From positions 1-13,691 of the forward strand of contig WLRX01000012.1 of the NCBI GenBank assembly GCA_009706135.1: 13,691 bases of DNA. Direction: 5' to 3'. Each line of letters begins with the position of its first letter. Position 1 is the stretch's first letter. Origin of the DNA: Actinomycetota bacterium. GTDB taxonomy: Bacteria; Actinomycetota; Actinomycetes; Nanopelagicales; Nanopelagicaceae. Below, piece after piece: positions 1 to 6,923 of this stretch. The notes under the pieces are model-generated. The model ran no database searches. It worked only from the letters and a program-made list of their open reading frames with translations, and had not been told where the DNA came from. The position numbers and the translations under genes are program-made.

Positions 1-1247
1 ACATCAATATCAATATCAGGCAGAGCGCGGCGAAGCGGCGAACAAAAACGTTCCATCAGCAATCCATGTGCAAGTGGATCAACTCCTGAGATACCAAGTA
101 AGTGACAGATAAGAGATCCTGCTCCAGAACCACGCGCCGATACGCGGATGCCACGTTCTCGCGCCATATCTGCAATATCGGCAACGGTAAGAAAATATGA
201 CTCGTATCCAAGGGTTGCAACCGTTGCGAGTTCGTCATCGAGTCTTTCGCGGGCGCTTTTAACTGCTTGCGTACCGCTGTATCTCCAATTTATTTTTGCC
301 TCCGATCTGTGGCGCAAGAGTGATCGCATCTCTTGGGCATTTTCTGCTCCAACAACATGTGCTTCAGGTAAATGAATTGAGCCAAGACCGATATCTCGTG
401 TGGGTGATAACAATGTTTGTTCTGCCCATGCACGCGTTGTCGAAAGAAGTGCGCGGGCATTGCGCTCACCACCTGCACGTGCAATTTCATCAGCGAGTAC
501 ATGCATCTCTGGTGTTGATTTGAGATACGCCTCAGCATTTGTGCGTCCTATATGACGAGGATGTAGTGGGACTAATTGGCGAGCACAATCCAAAATATCT
601 GCAACTGGTCCATCCTCTGGTCCACGCATCCGCGCAGCATTTGTAATGACAGCATCAATATCGTGATCTCGAGCAAAAATTAGTGAGCGCCCTGCATGAG
701 TAATAGATCCAGGACCATCACCCTTTGCTAGGTGCGATACGCATTCAATTGCATGGGCTTTAAAGTAATTGCGCGTCTTGTTAAATATAGCTAACGCACT
801 ATCTGTGCGGTGTGCAGCAATTACAGGTGCAATAGGTGCATCTAGCCCATGGAGAACATAGAGATTATCTGTGTATTGTCCAAAGCGTTCAAGAAAATCA
901 AGAGTAAGAACGGGTGCCCCTGTAGATAAATTAAGTGATGTCATGAGTCGCACAAGGTTGCGCCATCCCCCATCGCTGCCGGCAATGATGGTTAACCGCG
1001 GTAGTTTTTTCTTTTCCACCCCACGATTGGCCTCTAAATCAATAGCAAGGTTAACTCCAATGATTGGAGCAATGCCATATTCAAGACAAGCCTTTGTAAA
1101 TCGAATTGCACCTAAGAGGCCATCACGATCCGTTAATGCAAGTGCGGGCGCTTCTAATTGACTGGCACGTGCAACAAGGTCGCCCGGTTGTGTAGTGCCG
1201 TACTTAAGAGAGAATGCACTGGCAGTATGCAAGTGAATAAAACTCAT
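1..1247 (-). CDS. dnaE2: DnaE2-type error-prone DNA polymerase III alpha subunit (3' part missing at window edge)
   Basis: My translation from the ATG at 1247 stays open for about 415 residues to the left edge, so only the N-terminal part is visible. It starts with a PHP domain (HLHTASAFSLKYGT near residue 5, LALTDRDGL near residue 37). Near the edge comes the C-family polymerase palm sequence: RGSGAGSL, then GISGVDPLAHGLLMERF, then PDIDIDV, which carries the catalytic aspartates. Known for the family: DnaE2/ImuC polymerases carry out SOS-induced mutagenic translesion synthesis. The LTDRD variant of the PHP motif and the short N-terminus separate it from the replicative DnaE1. The ATG overlaps the stop of the upstream DUF6504 gene (ATGA), so translation is probably coupled, and both genes should answer to the LexA box at 1571-1586. 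The C-terminal domains and any beta-clamp motif lie outside the window. The polymerase call is firm; the DnaE2 subtype is probable. Confidence 0.88.
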   Translation of the reverse strand, partial: MSFIHLHTASAFSLKYGTTQPGDLVARASQLEAPALALTDRDGLLGAIRFTKACLEYGIAPIIGVNLAIDLEANRGVEKKKLPRLTIIAGSDGGWRNLVRLMTSLNLSTGAPVLTLDFLERFGQYTDNLYVLHGLDAPIAPVIAAHRTDSALAIFNKTRNYFKAHAIECVSHLAKGDGPGSITHAGRSLIFARDHDIDAVITNAARMRGPEDGPVADILDCARQLVPLHPRHIGRTNAEAYLKSTPEMHVLADEIARAGGERNARALLSTTRAWAEQTLLSPTRDIGLGSIHLPEAHVVGAENAQEMRSLLRHRSEAKINWRYSGTQAVKSARERLDDELATVATLGYESYFLTVADIADMARERGIRVSARGSGAGSLICHLLGISGVDPLAHGLLMERFCSPLRRALPDIDID

Positions 1248-1537
1248 ATCGCTTTAATAATCCATGCACCGGTGATCTCATCTCGCTCGAGTTCAAATGT
1301 TTGTAATGTGCCAATCGGTGCGGCTTCTACTTTCCATACTGCGCGTGCTTGATCATCAGGATGAAAGTTGCCATCACTAATTCGGTTCCACCAACCACCT
1401 GCTTCACACCATCTAGAAAGAACTGCGTGAATGCGAAAACGCTTTCCAGCAAAAGTGAATTCGATAGGACCAGAAGTGCCATCAGATAAAACATCACCTG
1501 GTTGGGCAATCTGGGCTCTTACATGCACGGCGGCCAT
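1244..1537 (-). CDS. DUF6504-family small protein of the SOS mutagenesis cassette
   Basis: This encodes 97 residues from the ATG at 1537. I chose that start because an in-frame upstream extension to 1615 would run through the LexA box, and because a GAAAGAG-like ribosome site precedes 1537. The sequence has the compact pattern I associate with DUF6504: a PIEFTFAGKRFRIHAVLSRW strand segment, then GGWWNR, then RAVWKVEA and a C-terminal ELERDEITGAWI strand. Such proteins are typically found beside DnaE2/Y-family polymerase genes in actinobacteria, and their biochemical role is not established to my knowledge. Its stop overlaps the dnaE2 start by four bases. It is the first gene after the LexA box, so it is expected to be DNA-damage inducible. 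The family call rests on pattern memory plus context, not on a search. Confidence 0.72.
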   Translation of the reverse strand: MAAVHVRAQIAQPGDVLSDGTSGPIEFTFAGKRFRIHAVLSRWCEAGGWWNRISDGNFHPDDQARAVWKVEAAPIGTLQTFELERDEITGAWIIKAI

Positions 1538-1570
1538 TGCAGGACTCTTTCTTGCTAGGGTGTGGATAAT

Positions 1571-1586
1571 TCGAACAGATGTTCGA
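1571..1586 (-). promoter_or_regulatory. LexA (SOS) box
   Basis: TCGAACAGATGTTCGA matches the Gram-positive/actinobacterial LexA operator pattern CGAAC-N4-GTTCG, with perfect 6-bp arms around AGAT. It ends 33 bases upstream of the DUF6504 ATG, a normal position for repressing that promoter. The divergent DoxX gene is about 135 bases away on the other side and less likely to be a target. Confidence 0.9.
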
Positions 1587-1591
1587 AAAAT

Positions 1592-1604
1592 AGTCCTTAG
1601 GACT
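1592..1604. repeat. 13-bp palindrome AGTCCTTAGGACT
   Basis: Perfect 6-bp arms (AGTCCT / AGGACT) flank a single central T, five bases beyond the LexA box. It could be a second operator in the divergent control region or a chance palindrome. No regulator can be named from the sequence. Confidence 0.45.
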
Positions 1605-1606
1605 GA

Positions 1607-1625
1607 CACGCGCAAGCCCCGCGTG
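1607..1625. repeat. GC-rich hairpin CACGCG / CGCGTG
   Basis: Six-base arms CACGCG (1607-1612) and CGCGTG (1620-1625) enclose a 7-base loop. A second, overlapping palindrome, GCGTGCGACACGC, lies at 1621-1633, and GACACGC is directly repeated at 1605-1611 and 1627-1633. The segment is much more GC-rich than its surroundings. It has no U-tract, so it is not a standard terminator. Confidence 0.4.
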
Positions 1626-1648
1626 CGACACGCTCAGAACAGAGGAGA

Positions 1649-1666
1649 TAGTTGAAGTTTCAACTA
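1649..1666. promoter_or_regulatory. Candidate operator TAGTTGAA-GT-TTCAACTA upstream of the DoxX gene
   Basis: Perfect 8-bp inverted arms around GT end 55 bases before the DoxX ATG. The size and symmetry suit a small dimeric helix-turn-helix repressor such as a MarR- or HxlR-type redox/quinone sensor. Such regulators control DoxX genes in other bacteria, for example the Bacillus catDE and mhqNOP systems. The regulator itself is not in the window. A TTGGCA at 1669-1674 could act as a -35 element just downstream, which would let a bound repressor block polymerase. The dyad is seen directly; the operator role is inferred. Confidence 0.5.
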
Positions 1667-1721
1667 CTTTGGCATACCTTTACCTCGTTAGTTCAAAAGC
1701 ACATACCTACAGAGGAGAAAC

Positions 1722-2150
1722 ATGGACGTAGTAACACTCATCGGTCGCCTGCTATTTGCAGCGCTATTTATTGGCTCAGGCATTGGTCACTTTGCAAAGC
1801 TTGAAGCAATGACTGGATATGCAAAGTACAAGAAGCTTCCAGCTGCGAAGTTCGGAGTTCTAATCAGCGGTCTCTTCTTCTTACTCGGTGGTATTTATAT
1901 CGCAATCGGATTATGGGTTGATCTTGGTGCGCTATTAGTTGCAATCACAGTAATTCTTGCCGGAATCATCTTCCACGCATACTGGAAAGAAACTGATGCA
2001 ACAGCAAAGATGAATGAGCAAATTGCATTCAATAAAGATCTTGCACTTGGCGGAGCAGCGCTAATCCTGTTCGCACTTATCGCAAGCGGAACAATTTCTG
2101 GATCAGATTTTGGTCCACACGTAGGAAACATTAGTTTCTTCAGCAAGTAA
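1722..2150 (+). CDS. DoxX-family integral membrane protein
   Basis: A 142-residue hydrophobic protein with about four membrane segments (roughly residues 4-22, 43-63, 68-88 and 110-128). The N-terminal helix has the DoxX-type pattern RLLFAALFIGSGIGHFAKLEAMTGYAKYKKLP. The family is loosely linked to respiration, thiol/quinone redox stress or membrane-bound oxidoreductase complexes, and the biochemical role of most members is unknown. A strong ribosome site, AGAGGAGAAAC, sits directly before the ATG. It is a single-gene unit ending in the terminator at 2162-2193, with a symmetric candidate operator 55 bases upstream of the start. The family call is confident; no specific substrate can be stated. 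Confidence 0.85.
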   Translation: MDVVTLIGRLLFAALFIGSGIGHFAKLEAMTGYAKYKKLPAAKFGVLISGLFFLLGGIYIAIGLWVDLGALLVAITVILAGIIFHAYWKETDATAKMNEQIAFNKDLALGGAALILFALIASGTISGSDFGPHVGNISFFSK

Positions 2151-2161
2151 GCCTTAAACAC

Positions 2162-2193
2162 AAAAAGCCCTCAGCGTGTGCTGGGGGCTTTTT
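2162..2193. terminator. Bidirectional intrinsic terminator
   Basis: Arms AAAAAGCCCTCAGC (2162-2175) and GCTGGGGGCTTTTT (2180-2193) enclose a GTGT loop. The stem is 14 bp with one G-T wobble in the plus-strand RNA, and runs of A and T on either side supply a U-tract in both directions. It lies between the convergent ends of the DoxX gene (2150) and the MFS gene (2197), so it can stop both transcripts. Confidence 0.9.
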
Positions 2194-2196
2194 GCT

Positions 2197-3393
2197 TTAC
2201 TTAATAACTCGCGAAAGAAAACCAGCAACGAGCAATGCAAGTATTGGAAAGATCATTGCTATAGAAATCGAAGAACCCTCTGCGAGGAATCCAATAATTG
2301 AAGGCCCAATAAAGAATCCGGATAGACCAATCACAAATGCACGTGCACTTGAGACGGATGGCGCAATTCCAGGTATGGAACTTGCTGCCAAAATAAACGC
2401 CGGAAACATTGGGGCAATTCCAAATCCAGCAAGCGCAAAACCTAAATTGATTATGACCAGTGCAAATAATGGATGTGTATCTGAAAGAGGTACAGCAATT
2501 GCAATACTTGAAGCCCAACCAATTCCACCAATTAAACCGGCAATCAATACGAGTTTTCTTGCTCCAAAGTGATTCATGGCGCGATCACCGAGGAATCGAG
2601 TAACAATCATGGCAAGTGCAAAAGATGCATATGCGGATGCATTAATTCCTTTACGGACACCCATCTCATCGCGAAGTAATAGAGCGCCCCAATCACTTGC
2701 AGCGCCTTCGGCAATTAAAGAACCCAGAAGTCCAAAACCAAGAAACCATAGAGAACGGACTTTGCTACCAAACAAAGGAATTTTTGCCTTCGTTACATCA
2801 GCTCCTCCATCATGATTGTCTAATTCACTGGGTAACAAGTAATGGATCACTCCCAAAAAGAAAACAGCAGACAACAGGGCAACAGAAATCAGATTGACTT
2901 GAGGCGAGACAAAATTTGCAATCGAACCGCCGAGAATCGTGGTTAAAAAAGCACCTAAACTCCACATGCCATGAAAAGAAGACATGCTTCTTTTGGACAT
3001 AATATTTTCAAGGGCAACGGCTTGAACACTGACGCATAGATCTGTACCCGAGTAACCAAAACCCACTATAAATAATGAGATAGCTAGGACTATTGGATTA
3101 AAAGAGAACGCAACGCCACAAATTCCAACGGACAAAATCATGGTAGTAAATCTCATCACATCACGTGAACCAAACCGATGTATATATCTACCTGCTAATT
3201 GAGCACCTGTTATTGAACCTAAGGAACTACCAAGTAAAACTAACCCGAAACCAGAATTCGATAAATTATTGGCGTCCTTAATTTCAGGTATTCGCGCAAC
3301 CCAGCACATAGACACAATTCCAAGCAAAGCGAATGAAGCCCAGAGGGCTCTTCTAGATTTTAGGGCTACTTCCTGAAATGGATGCGCTACCAA
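2197..3393 (-). CDS. MFS transporter (YbjJ/FucP-like 12-helix permease)
   Basis: A 398-residue protein with about 12 hydrophobic helices. The N-terminal segment has ARIPEIKDANNLSNSGFGLVLLG, then a motif-A-like loop GRYIHRFGSRDVMRF, resembling the YbjJ-type branch of the major facilitator superfamily. The probable start is a TTG at 3393, the only start codon between the upstream in-frame stop and helix 1. No strong ribosome site precedes it. It overlaps the 3' end of the oxidoreductase gene by seven bases, which implies translational coupling. It is the last gene of the seven-gene operon and ends at the bidirectional terminator. Because the divergent operon already encodes a high-affinity ABC importer, this carrier may instead export a by-product or bring in a related substrate. 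The direction of transport cannot be read from the sequence. Confidence 0.85.
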   Translation of the reverse strand: MVAHPFQEVALKSRRALWASFALLGIVSMCWVARIPEIKDANNLSNSGFGLVLLGSSLGSITGAQLAGRYIHRFGSRDVMRFTTMILSVGICGVAFSFNPIVLAISLFIVGFGYSGTDLCVSVQAVALENIMSKRSMSSFHGMWSLGAFLTTILGGSIANFVSPQVNLISVALLSAVFFLGVIHYLLPSELDNHDGGADVTKAKIPLFGSKVRSLWFLGFGLLGSLIAEGAASDWGALLLRDEMGVRKGINASAYASFALAMIVTRFLGDRAMNHFGARKLVLIAGLIGGIGWASSIAIAVPLSDTHPLFALVIINLGFALAGFGIAPMFPAFILAASSIPGIAPSVSSARAFVIGLSGFFIGPSIIGFLAEGSSISIAMIFPILALLVAGFLSRVIK

Positions 3394-4394
3394 TTTACAG
3401 ACTCAAGTATCGCCTCATCAGATATCTCAGAAAAATCTATCGTTTGTGCATATGAAAACCACAGTTTTTGTTCAATAGAAAACGATTGCGTTCGGCGCAC
3501 TGAGTCCAAGAATTCTTTCGAAGAAATCCCTAGGTCGGAAAGTCTATGACGGGTACCAGCTTTTTCGATGATGTCTTTTGCGCCATCAAAATTATTGCCT
3601 TGAAATTTTGACATTACCAAAACTCCCAGAGACACAAGTTCGCCATGCGCAATTGTTCTGCCGGTTACTTCTTCGAATGTGTAAGCGAAAAAATGCTCGC
3701 TGCCTTCTTCAAATCTTGCGTGTTTCATTTCGTGACAGCGCCATCCAATATCTCTATGCAATTCCATCAACCTTCTTAAACCATCATCTGTCTGTGCTTT
3801 GACACCTGGTGCGCATTCAGCAAGTTCAGCAAGATACTGAAGTGAGATCTCTGGAGACTCCGACGTCCAGCCGAATTCATCCTTGTTTTTTTCGTGTGCG
3901 TACTTCCAATCAAACCAAGCAGTATGACAAGCAAGCACATCTCCGATACCACTAGTTACCATTGATTCAGGGGCTGCTCTAAATAAATCAAAATCTACTA
4001 AGACAAGATCTGGCACCGCATCGCCGTCATAAATAACTCCACCTTGTTCACGTAGAGCACTCATTCGCGTAAAGCACGCGTCAACAGAGGGAATAGATGG
4101 AATTAAAGTTAATGGAAGCTGGCGGCGCCAATGCACCCACTTGGCCGTGTCCATGGCAGAGCCGCCACCTAATCCAACAACATGTACACCTGGAACTTCG
4201 TTTGCTAAATCATCTAGATATTTTTTCGAGAGCTCTTTGGCCCCCACAACAAATTTTGGCTGATTCGTTACATCTTTCTCGATTAACTCCCAAGGTTCTT
4301 TGTGAGTAATCAGAATGTAATCACCCAATGAATTCAGATAAGCGGAACAAATATTCGAACCGTACTTAACATTTGAGCCTTGAGCCTGAAACAT
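3387..4394 (-). CDS. Glycerol-1-phosphate dehydrogenase-like (AraM/EgsA type) metal-dependent oxidoreductase, copy 1
   Basis: 335 residues of the group-III iron-type alcohol dehydrogenase / G1PDH fold. The nucleotide-binding loop GLGGGSAMD is at about 74-82. The metal triad of the family is intact: Asp152 (SGIGDV), His234 (EGSEH) and His250 (IAHGE). Family members reduce or oxidise sugar- or polyol-phosphate alcohols with NAD(P) and Zn or another metal. The best-known reaction is DHAP to sn-glycerol-1-phosphate. The gene begins immediately after the PIG-L stop (TAAATG, no gap), behind a strong ribosome site GGGGGAGAAG. A paralogue is at 6924-7940; the two share the metal motifs but differ in much of the rest, suggesting different substrates. 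The setting, a sugar operon with no archaeal-type lipid gene nearby, argues against a membrane-lipid role. The family call is strong and the substrate unknown. Confidence 0.82.
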   Translation of the reverse strand: MFQAQGSNVKYGSNICSAYLNSLGDYILITHKEPWELIEKDVTNQPKFVVGAKELSKKYLDDLANEVPGVHVVGLGGGSAMDTAKWVHWRRQLPLTLIPSIPSVDACFTRMSALREQGGVIYDGDAVPDLVLVDFDLFRAAPESMVTSGIGDVLACHTAWFDWKYAHEKNKDEFGWTSESPEISLQYLAELAECAPGVKAQTDDGLRRLMELHRDIGWRCHEMKHARFEEGSEHFFAYTFEEVTGRTIAHGELVSLGVLVMSKFQGNNFDGAKDIIEKAGTRHRLSDLGISSKEFLDSVRRTQSFSIEQKLWFSYAQTIDFSEISDEAILESVNW

Positions 4395-5222
4395 TTACTT
4401 CTCCCCCAATTGACTTAAAGTCGATACCACGCCGGCATCATCAATCACTCTGTAAATCTCAGAGTATTTTCTGGATCGTGCATTCTTTTGACGGGTTTGT
4501 CTAACGATCATTTCAGCGAAAAAACGTACATCGTTATTCACGTTTTGAAAGAATTCATCGAGTGAGACTCCTGCTGTGCGCCCCTTAAGCCACCACTGTC
4601 TGGCCATATTGATTAGCATGGTCCTATGTAATGACGTTGCCACAATTAACTTATCAATAAATACGGTGACATCTAAATAATGAGTAGGTTTAGCAACTTC
4701 TCGCCCGAAATACCAACGAGCAACCGGCAAAAAAGGTTCAATCCCAACAGGTTGCGATCCTGGATGTTTATCAAATCCAGAAGTCCACATTGCCTCTGCC
4801 ATCGAAACTGCGACTTTTTTGTGATCCTCATTGTCTTCGTAAAGATATGAATCAGGATCAAACGTTAGTACCAAATACGGTTGCTCATCTCGAATTATAT
4901 CAATGTACTTTGTTCGTAAACTGACTTCGGAATAATCACCAAGGCGATCAGTATCTAGATTCAAATCAATAGTCTTACTAATGCCAAGATGTTTCATTGC
5001 AAGATTGAATTCTTTGGTATTTGTCTCAATTGTTGCGCTTTCATTCAAATTAAAACTATCCCATCGATCATTTGTTGCCCGCACAACTGTAACTTTCCAG
5101 CCAGCCTCAATTAGGGAGGCAACTCCACCACCGCAAAAAAGCAACAAATCATCTGCATGAGCGATCGAAATCAGAGCCACTTTATTTTTTGTTTCAGGAA
5201 GGCTTAATTCTTGAAGTTTCAT
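4395..5222 (-). CDS. PIG-L/LmbE-family N-deacetylase
   Basis: 275 residues. The N-terminal motif AHADDLLLFCGGG (residues 21-33) corresponds to the family AHPDDE signature. His22 and Asp25 are the expected zinc ligands, Asp24 the expected general base, and His134 in NEDHKKV the third ligand. Two usual residues differ: Pro to Ala and Glu to Leu within the signature. Family members remove acetyl groups from GlcNAc-containing molecules, as MshB does for GlcNAc-inositol in mycothiol synthesis and BtrD does for acetylated paromamine. The start ATG overlaps the ROK stop as TAATG with an AAAGGTG ribosome site, and the next gene follows without a gap. Beside a kinase and a SIS deaminase, it most likely removes an acyl group from the imported amino compound. 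The zinc site looks complete, so it is probably active; the exact substrate is unknown. Confidence 0.83.
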   Translation of the reverse strand: MKLQELSLPETKNKVALISIAHADDLLLFCGGGVASLIEAGWKVTVVRATNDRWDSFNLNESATIETNTKEFNLAMKHLGISKTIDLNLDTDRLGDYSEVSLRTKYIDIIRDEQPYLVLTFDPDSYLYEDNEDHKKVAVSMAEAMWTSGFDKHPGSQPVGIEPFLPVARWYFGREVAKPTHYLDVTVFIDKLIVATSLHRTMLINMARQWWLKGRTAGVSLDEFFQNVNNDVRFFAEMIVRQTRQKNARSRKYSEIYRVIDDAGVVSTLSQLGEK

Positions 5223-6127
5223 TATGGGCGCGCACCTTTACCAATTTTGTATTGAGCCAACATAGTTGCGCCAATCGCTCCGGATAGATCACCTATCGTA
5301 GAAGCTTGAATGTTTTTTGTTTCGCTAAAACCTCGATGTGTTTCTAATCTTTCGACTAGGTAGTTTTGGAAACTACTCCACTTGTCAATAATTGAGCCAC
5401 AAATGACAACTACTTCGGGTCTTGAAATCACTAAATGCGTAATCAATCCATCTGCAATCCGGTGGCCAAATTCTTGCCATGTTTTCTCAGATAAATTGGA
5501 AAAATCACAACGACCATCAACTAATGTAAACTCGGATCGAGATTTTGCGATTTCCTCTAACGCCAGGCGCGATGCACTCATCTCCCAACATGCATCCAAA
5601 CCGCAGTAACAAGGGGCAGAAATGTTTGGAACAGAAATATGACCGCCTTCTGGATGCTGCCCATCTAAAGCTCGGATTGGTTTTCTATCTTTAAACAAAG
5701 AAACACCCAGCCCTGTCCCAAGAGTTATACATAGAACAGATGAGTGATTTTTTCCAGCACCTAGAATCGCTTCCGACAAACCCGCTGCATTTGCATCGTT
5801 ATCTATCCAGACTTCTCGATTAAGCAAACTGGAAAGTTTTCCACCTAGGTCTAATCCCGAAAATTGAGGCAAGGTATCTGGGTTATCAATCACACCTGTA
5901 ACGAGATTCACGGGACCTGTTGAACCAATTCCAATTGCCTCTATATCTTTCAAATCAGGAACGTTTTTTGTTATCCAAGCACCTAGGAGTGAAATTGAAT
6001 CTTCATTTGAAACAGCCGCAAAACTTGAAGTTGCGATTTTTGATTCTTGAATTACTTCATGCTTTTCATTTGCCACAACTAAACGAATACCAGTGCCACC
6101 TATATCTAGGCCGATAAAATTAGACAT
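5222..6127 (-). CDS. ROK-family sugar kinase
   Basis: 301 residues with all ROK landmarks: the ATP loop DIGGTGIRLV (8-17), catalytic Asp111 in DNDANAA, the phosphate loop LGTGLGVS (136-143), EGGH (160-163), and the structural zinc motif CYCGLDAC (Cys173, Cys175, Cys180, with His163). ROK kinases phosphorylate hexoses and N-acetyl or free amino sugars such as glucose, GlcNAc, ManNAc or allose. There is no N-terminal helix-turn-helix, so this is a kinase rather than a ROK repressor. It starts four bases after the DeoR stop with a poor ribosome site, so translation is probably coupled, and its stop overlaps the PIG-L start. The product may be the phosphorylated sugar acted on by the SIS enzyme and sensed by DeoR. 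Substrate inferred from context only. Confidence 0.88.
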   Translation of the reverse strand: MSNFIGLDIGGTGIRLVVANEKHEVIQESKIATSSFAAVSNEDSISLLGAWITKNVPDLKDIEAIGIGSTGPVNLVTGVIDNPDTLPQFSGLDLGGKLSSLLNREVWIDNDANAAGLSEAILGAGKNHSSVLCITLGTGLGVSLFKDRKPIRALDGQHPEGGHISVPNISAPCYCGLDACWEMSASRLALEEIAKSRSEFTLVDGRCDFSNLSEKTWQEFGHRIADGLITHLVISRPEVVVICGSIIDKWSSFQNYLVERLETHRGFSETKNIQASTIGDLSGAIGATMLAQYKIGKGARP

Positions 6128-6131
6128 GGCG

Positions 6132-6893
6132 TTATTTTGTCACTCTTAAGTCAATTCCTGCCTTACGAAAATGTTCCCTGTAACTCTTATCGATTGCAGA
6201 ATCTGTGACTAAAATTGCAATTTCCTTTAATGCACAAACTTTTCCAAAAGCTTTCACGCCGAATTTGGATGAGTCCGCTGCAACGATAGTTCGGGTTGAA
6301 GCATGATGTGCCGCACGCTTAATCATTGCGTCATCAGAATTCCATTCGGTCAATCCATAAATAGGTTCTAAGCCAGAAGCGGTCATAATCATTTGATCAA
6401 AATGATAGTTCCTCAAAGTTTCGAGAGCCGCGGGCCCAATAAGAGACTCTTCGCCCTTGCGTACAAACCCACCGATAACCATCAACTGAATCTTAGGAGC
6501 AGCGCGTAAAACATCAGCAACGCGAAAACTTAGTGCACAAACTGTTAATTCTCGTTCAATTAATTGTTTAGCGATTGCAACACCAGTGGAACCACCATCT
6601 AAAACGATTGTCTCTCGATCATTGATGAGTGTCGCAACATATTTGGCAATCTCATTTTTAGCTTTAGACGCAATTTCACTTCTAATGGCAAAAGCTGGTT
6701 CGAACGAGCCACTTACCCCTTTTATTGCAAAGCCTTTTTCACGCCGAAGTAAACCAAGTCGAGATAAATGTTCAATGTCTCGGCGGATTGTCATTTCTGA
6801 CACTTTTAAGACTTTTGTTAGATCGGAAATCAAAACTCGTGCTTCGTCGTTGACGATATTCAAGATTTCTTGAAGTCGATCATCGGGTTTCAT
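6132..6893 (-). CDS. DeoR-family transcriptional repressor
   Basis: 253 residues. A DeoR-type winged helix-turn-helix occupies about residues 6-58 (LQEILNIVNDEARVLISDL, then VSEMTIRRDIEHLSRLGLLRR). The C-terminal DeoRC sugar-phosphate sensor follows, with IVLDGGSTGVAIAKQL (about 95-110) and MVIGGFVRKGEESLIGP. Members usually repress sugar operons and are released by a phosphorylated sugar intermediate. An AGGAAA ribosome site precedes the ATG. The gene sits inside the operon it probably controls, third after the SIS and oxidoreductase genes, so autoregulation is likely. A dyad in the divergent region (9094-9109) is one possible binding site. Which intermediate is sensed cannot be seen. Confidence 0.9.
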   Translation of the reverse strand: MKPDDRLQEILNIVNDEARVLISDLTKVLKVSEMTIRRDIEHLSRLGLLRREKGFAIKGVSGSFEPAFAIRSEIASKAKNEIAKYVATLINDRETIVLDGGSTGVAIAKQLIERELTVCALSFRVADVLRAAPKIQLMVIGGFVRKGEESLIGPAALETLRNYHFDQMIMTASGLEPIYGLTEWNSDDAMIKRAAHHASTRTIVAADSSKFGVKAFGKVCALKEIAILVTDSAIDKSYREHFRKAGIDLRVTK

Positions 6894-6923
6894 TGGTTTC
6901 CTAAATGTAATGGTGCTGAGATT

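Noticed and set aside
1538..1615. Longer DUF6504 protein starting at 1615
   Set aside because: The extension would be read through the LexA box and the upstream palindrome; the ATG at 1537 gives the normal compact domain.
1895..2161. Antisense open frame over the DoxX gene
   Set aside because: It is a shadow of the DoxX reading frame, with no ribosome site and no recognisable protein pattern.
5222..6127. ROK transcriptional repressor
   Set aside because: No N-terminal helix-turn-helix; the protein begins directly at the ATP-binding DIGGT motif.
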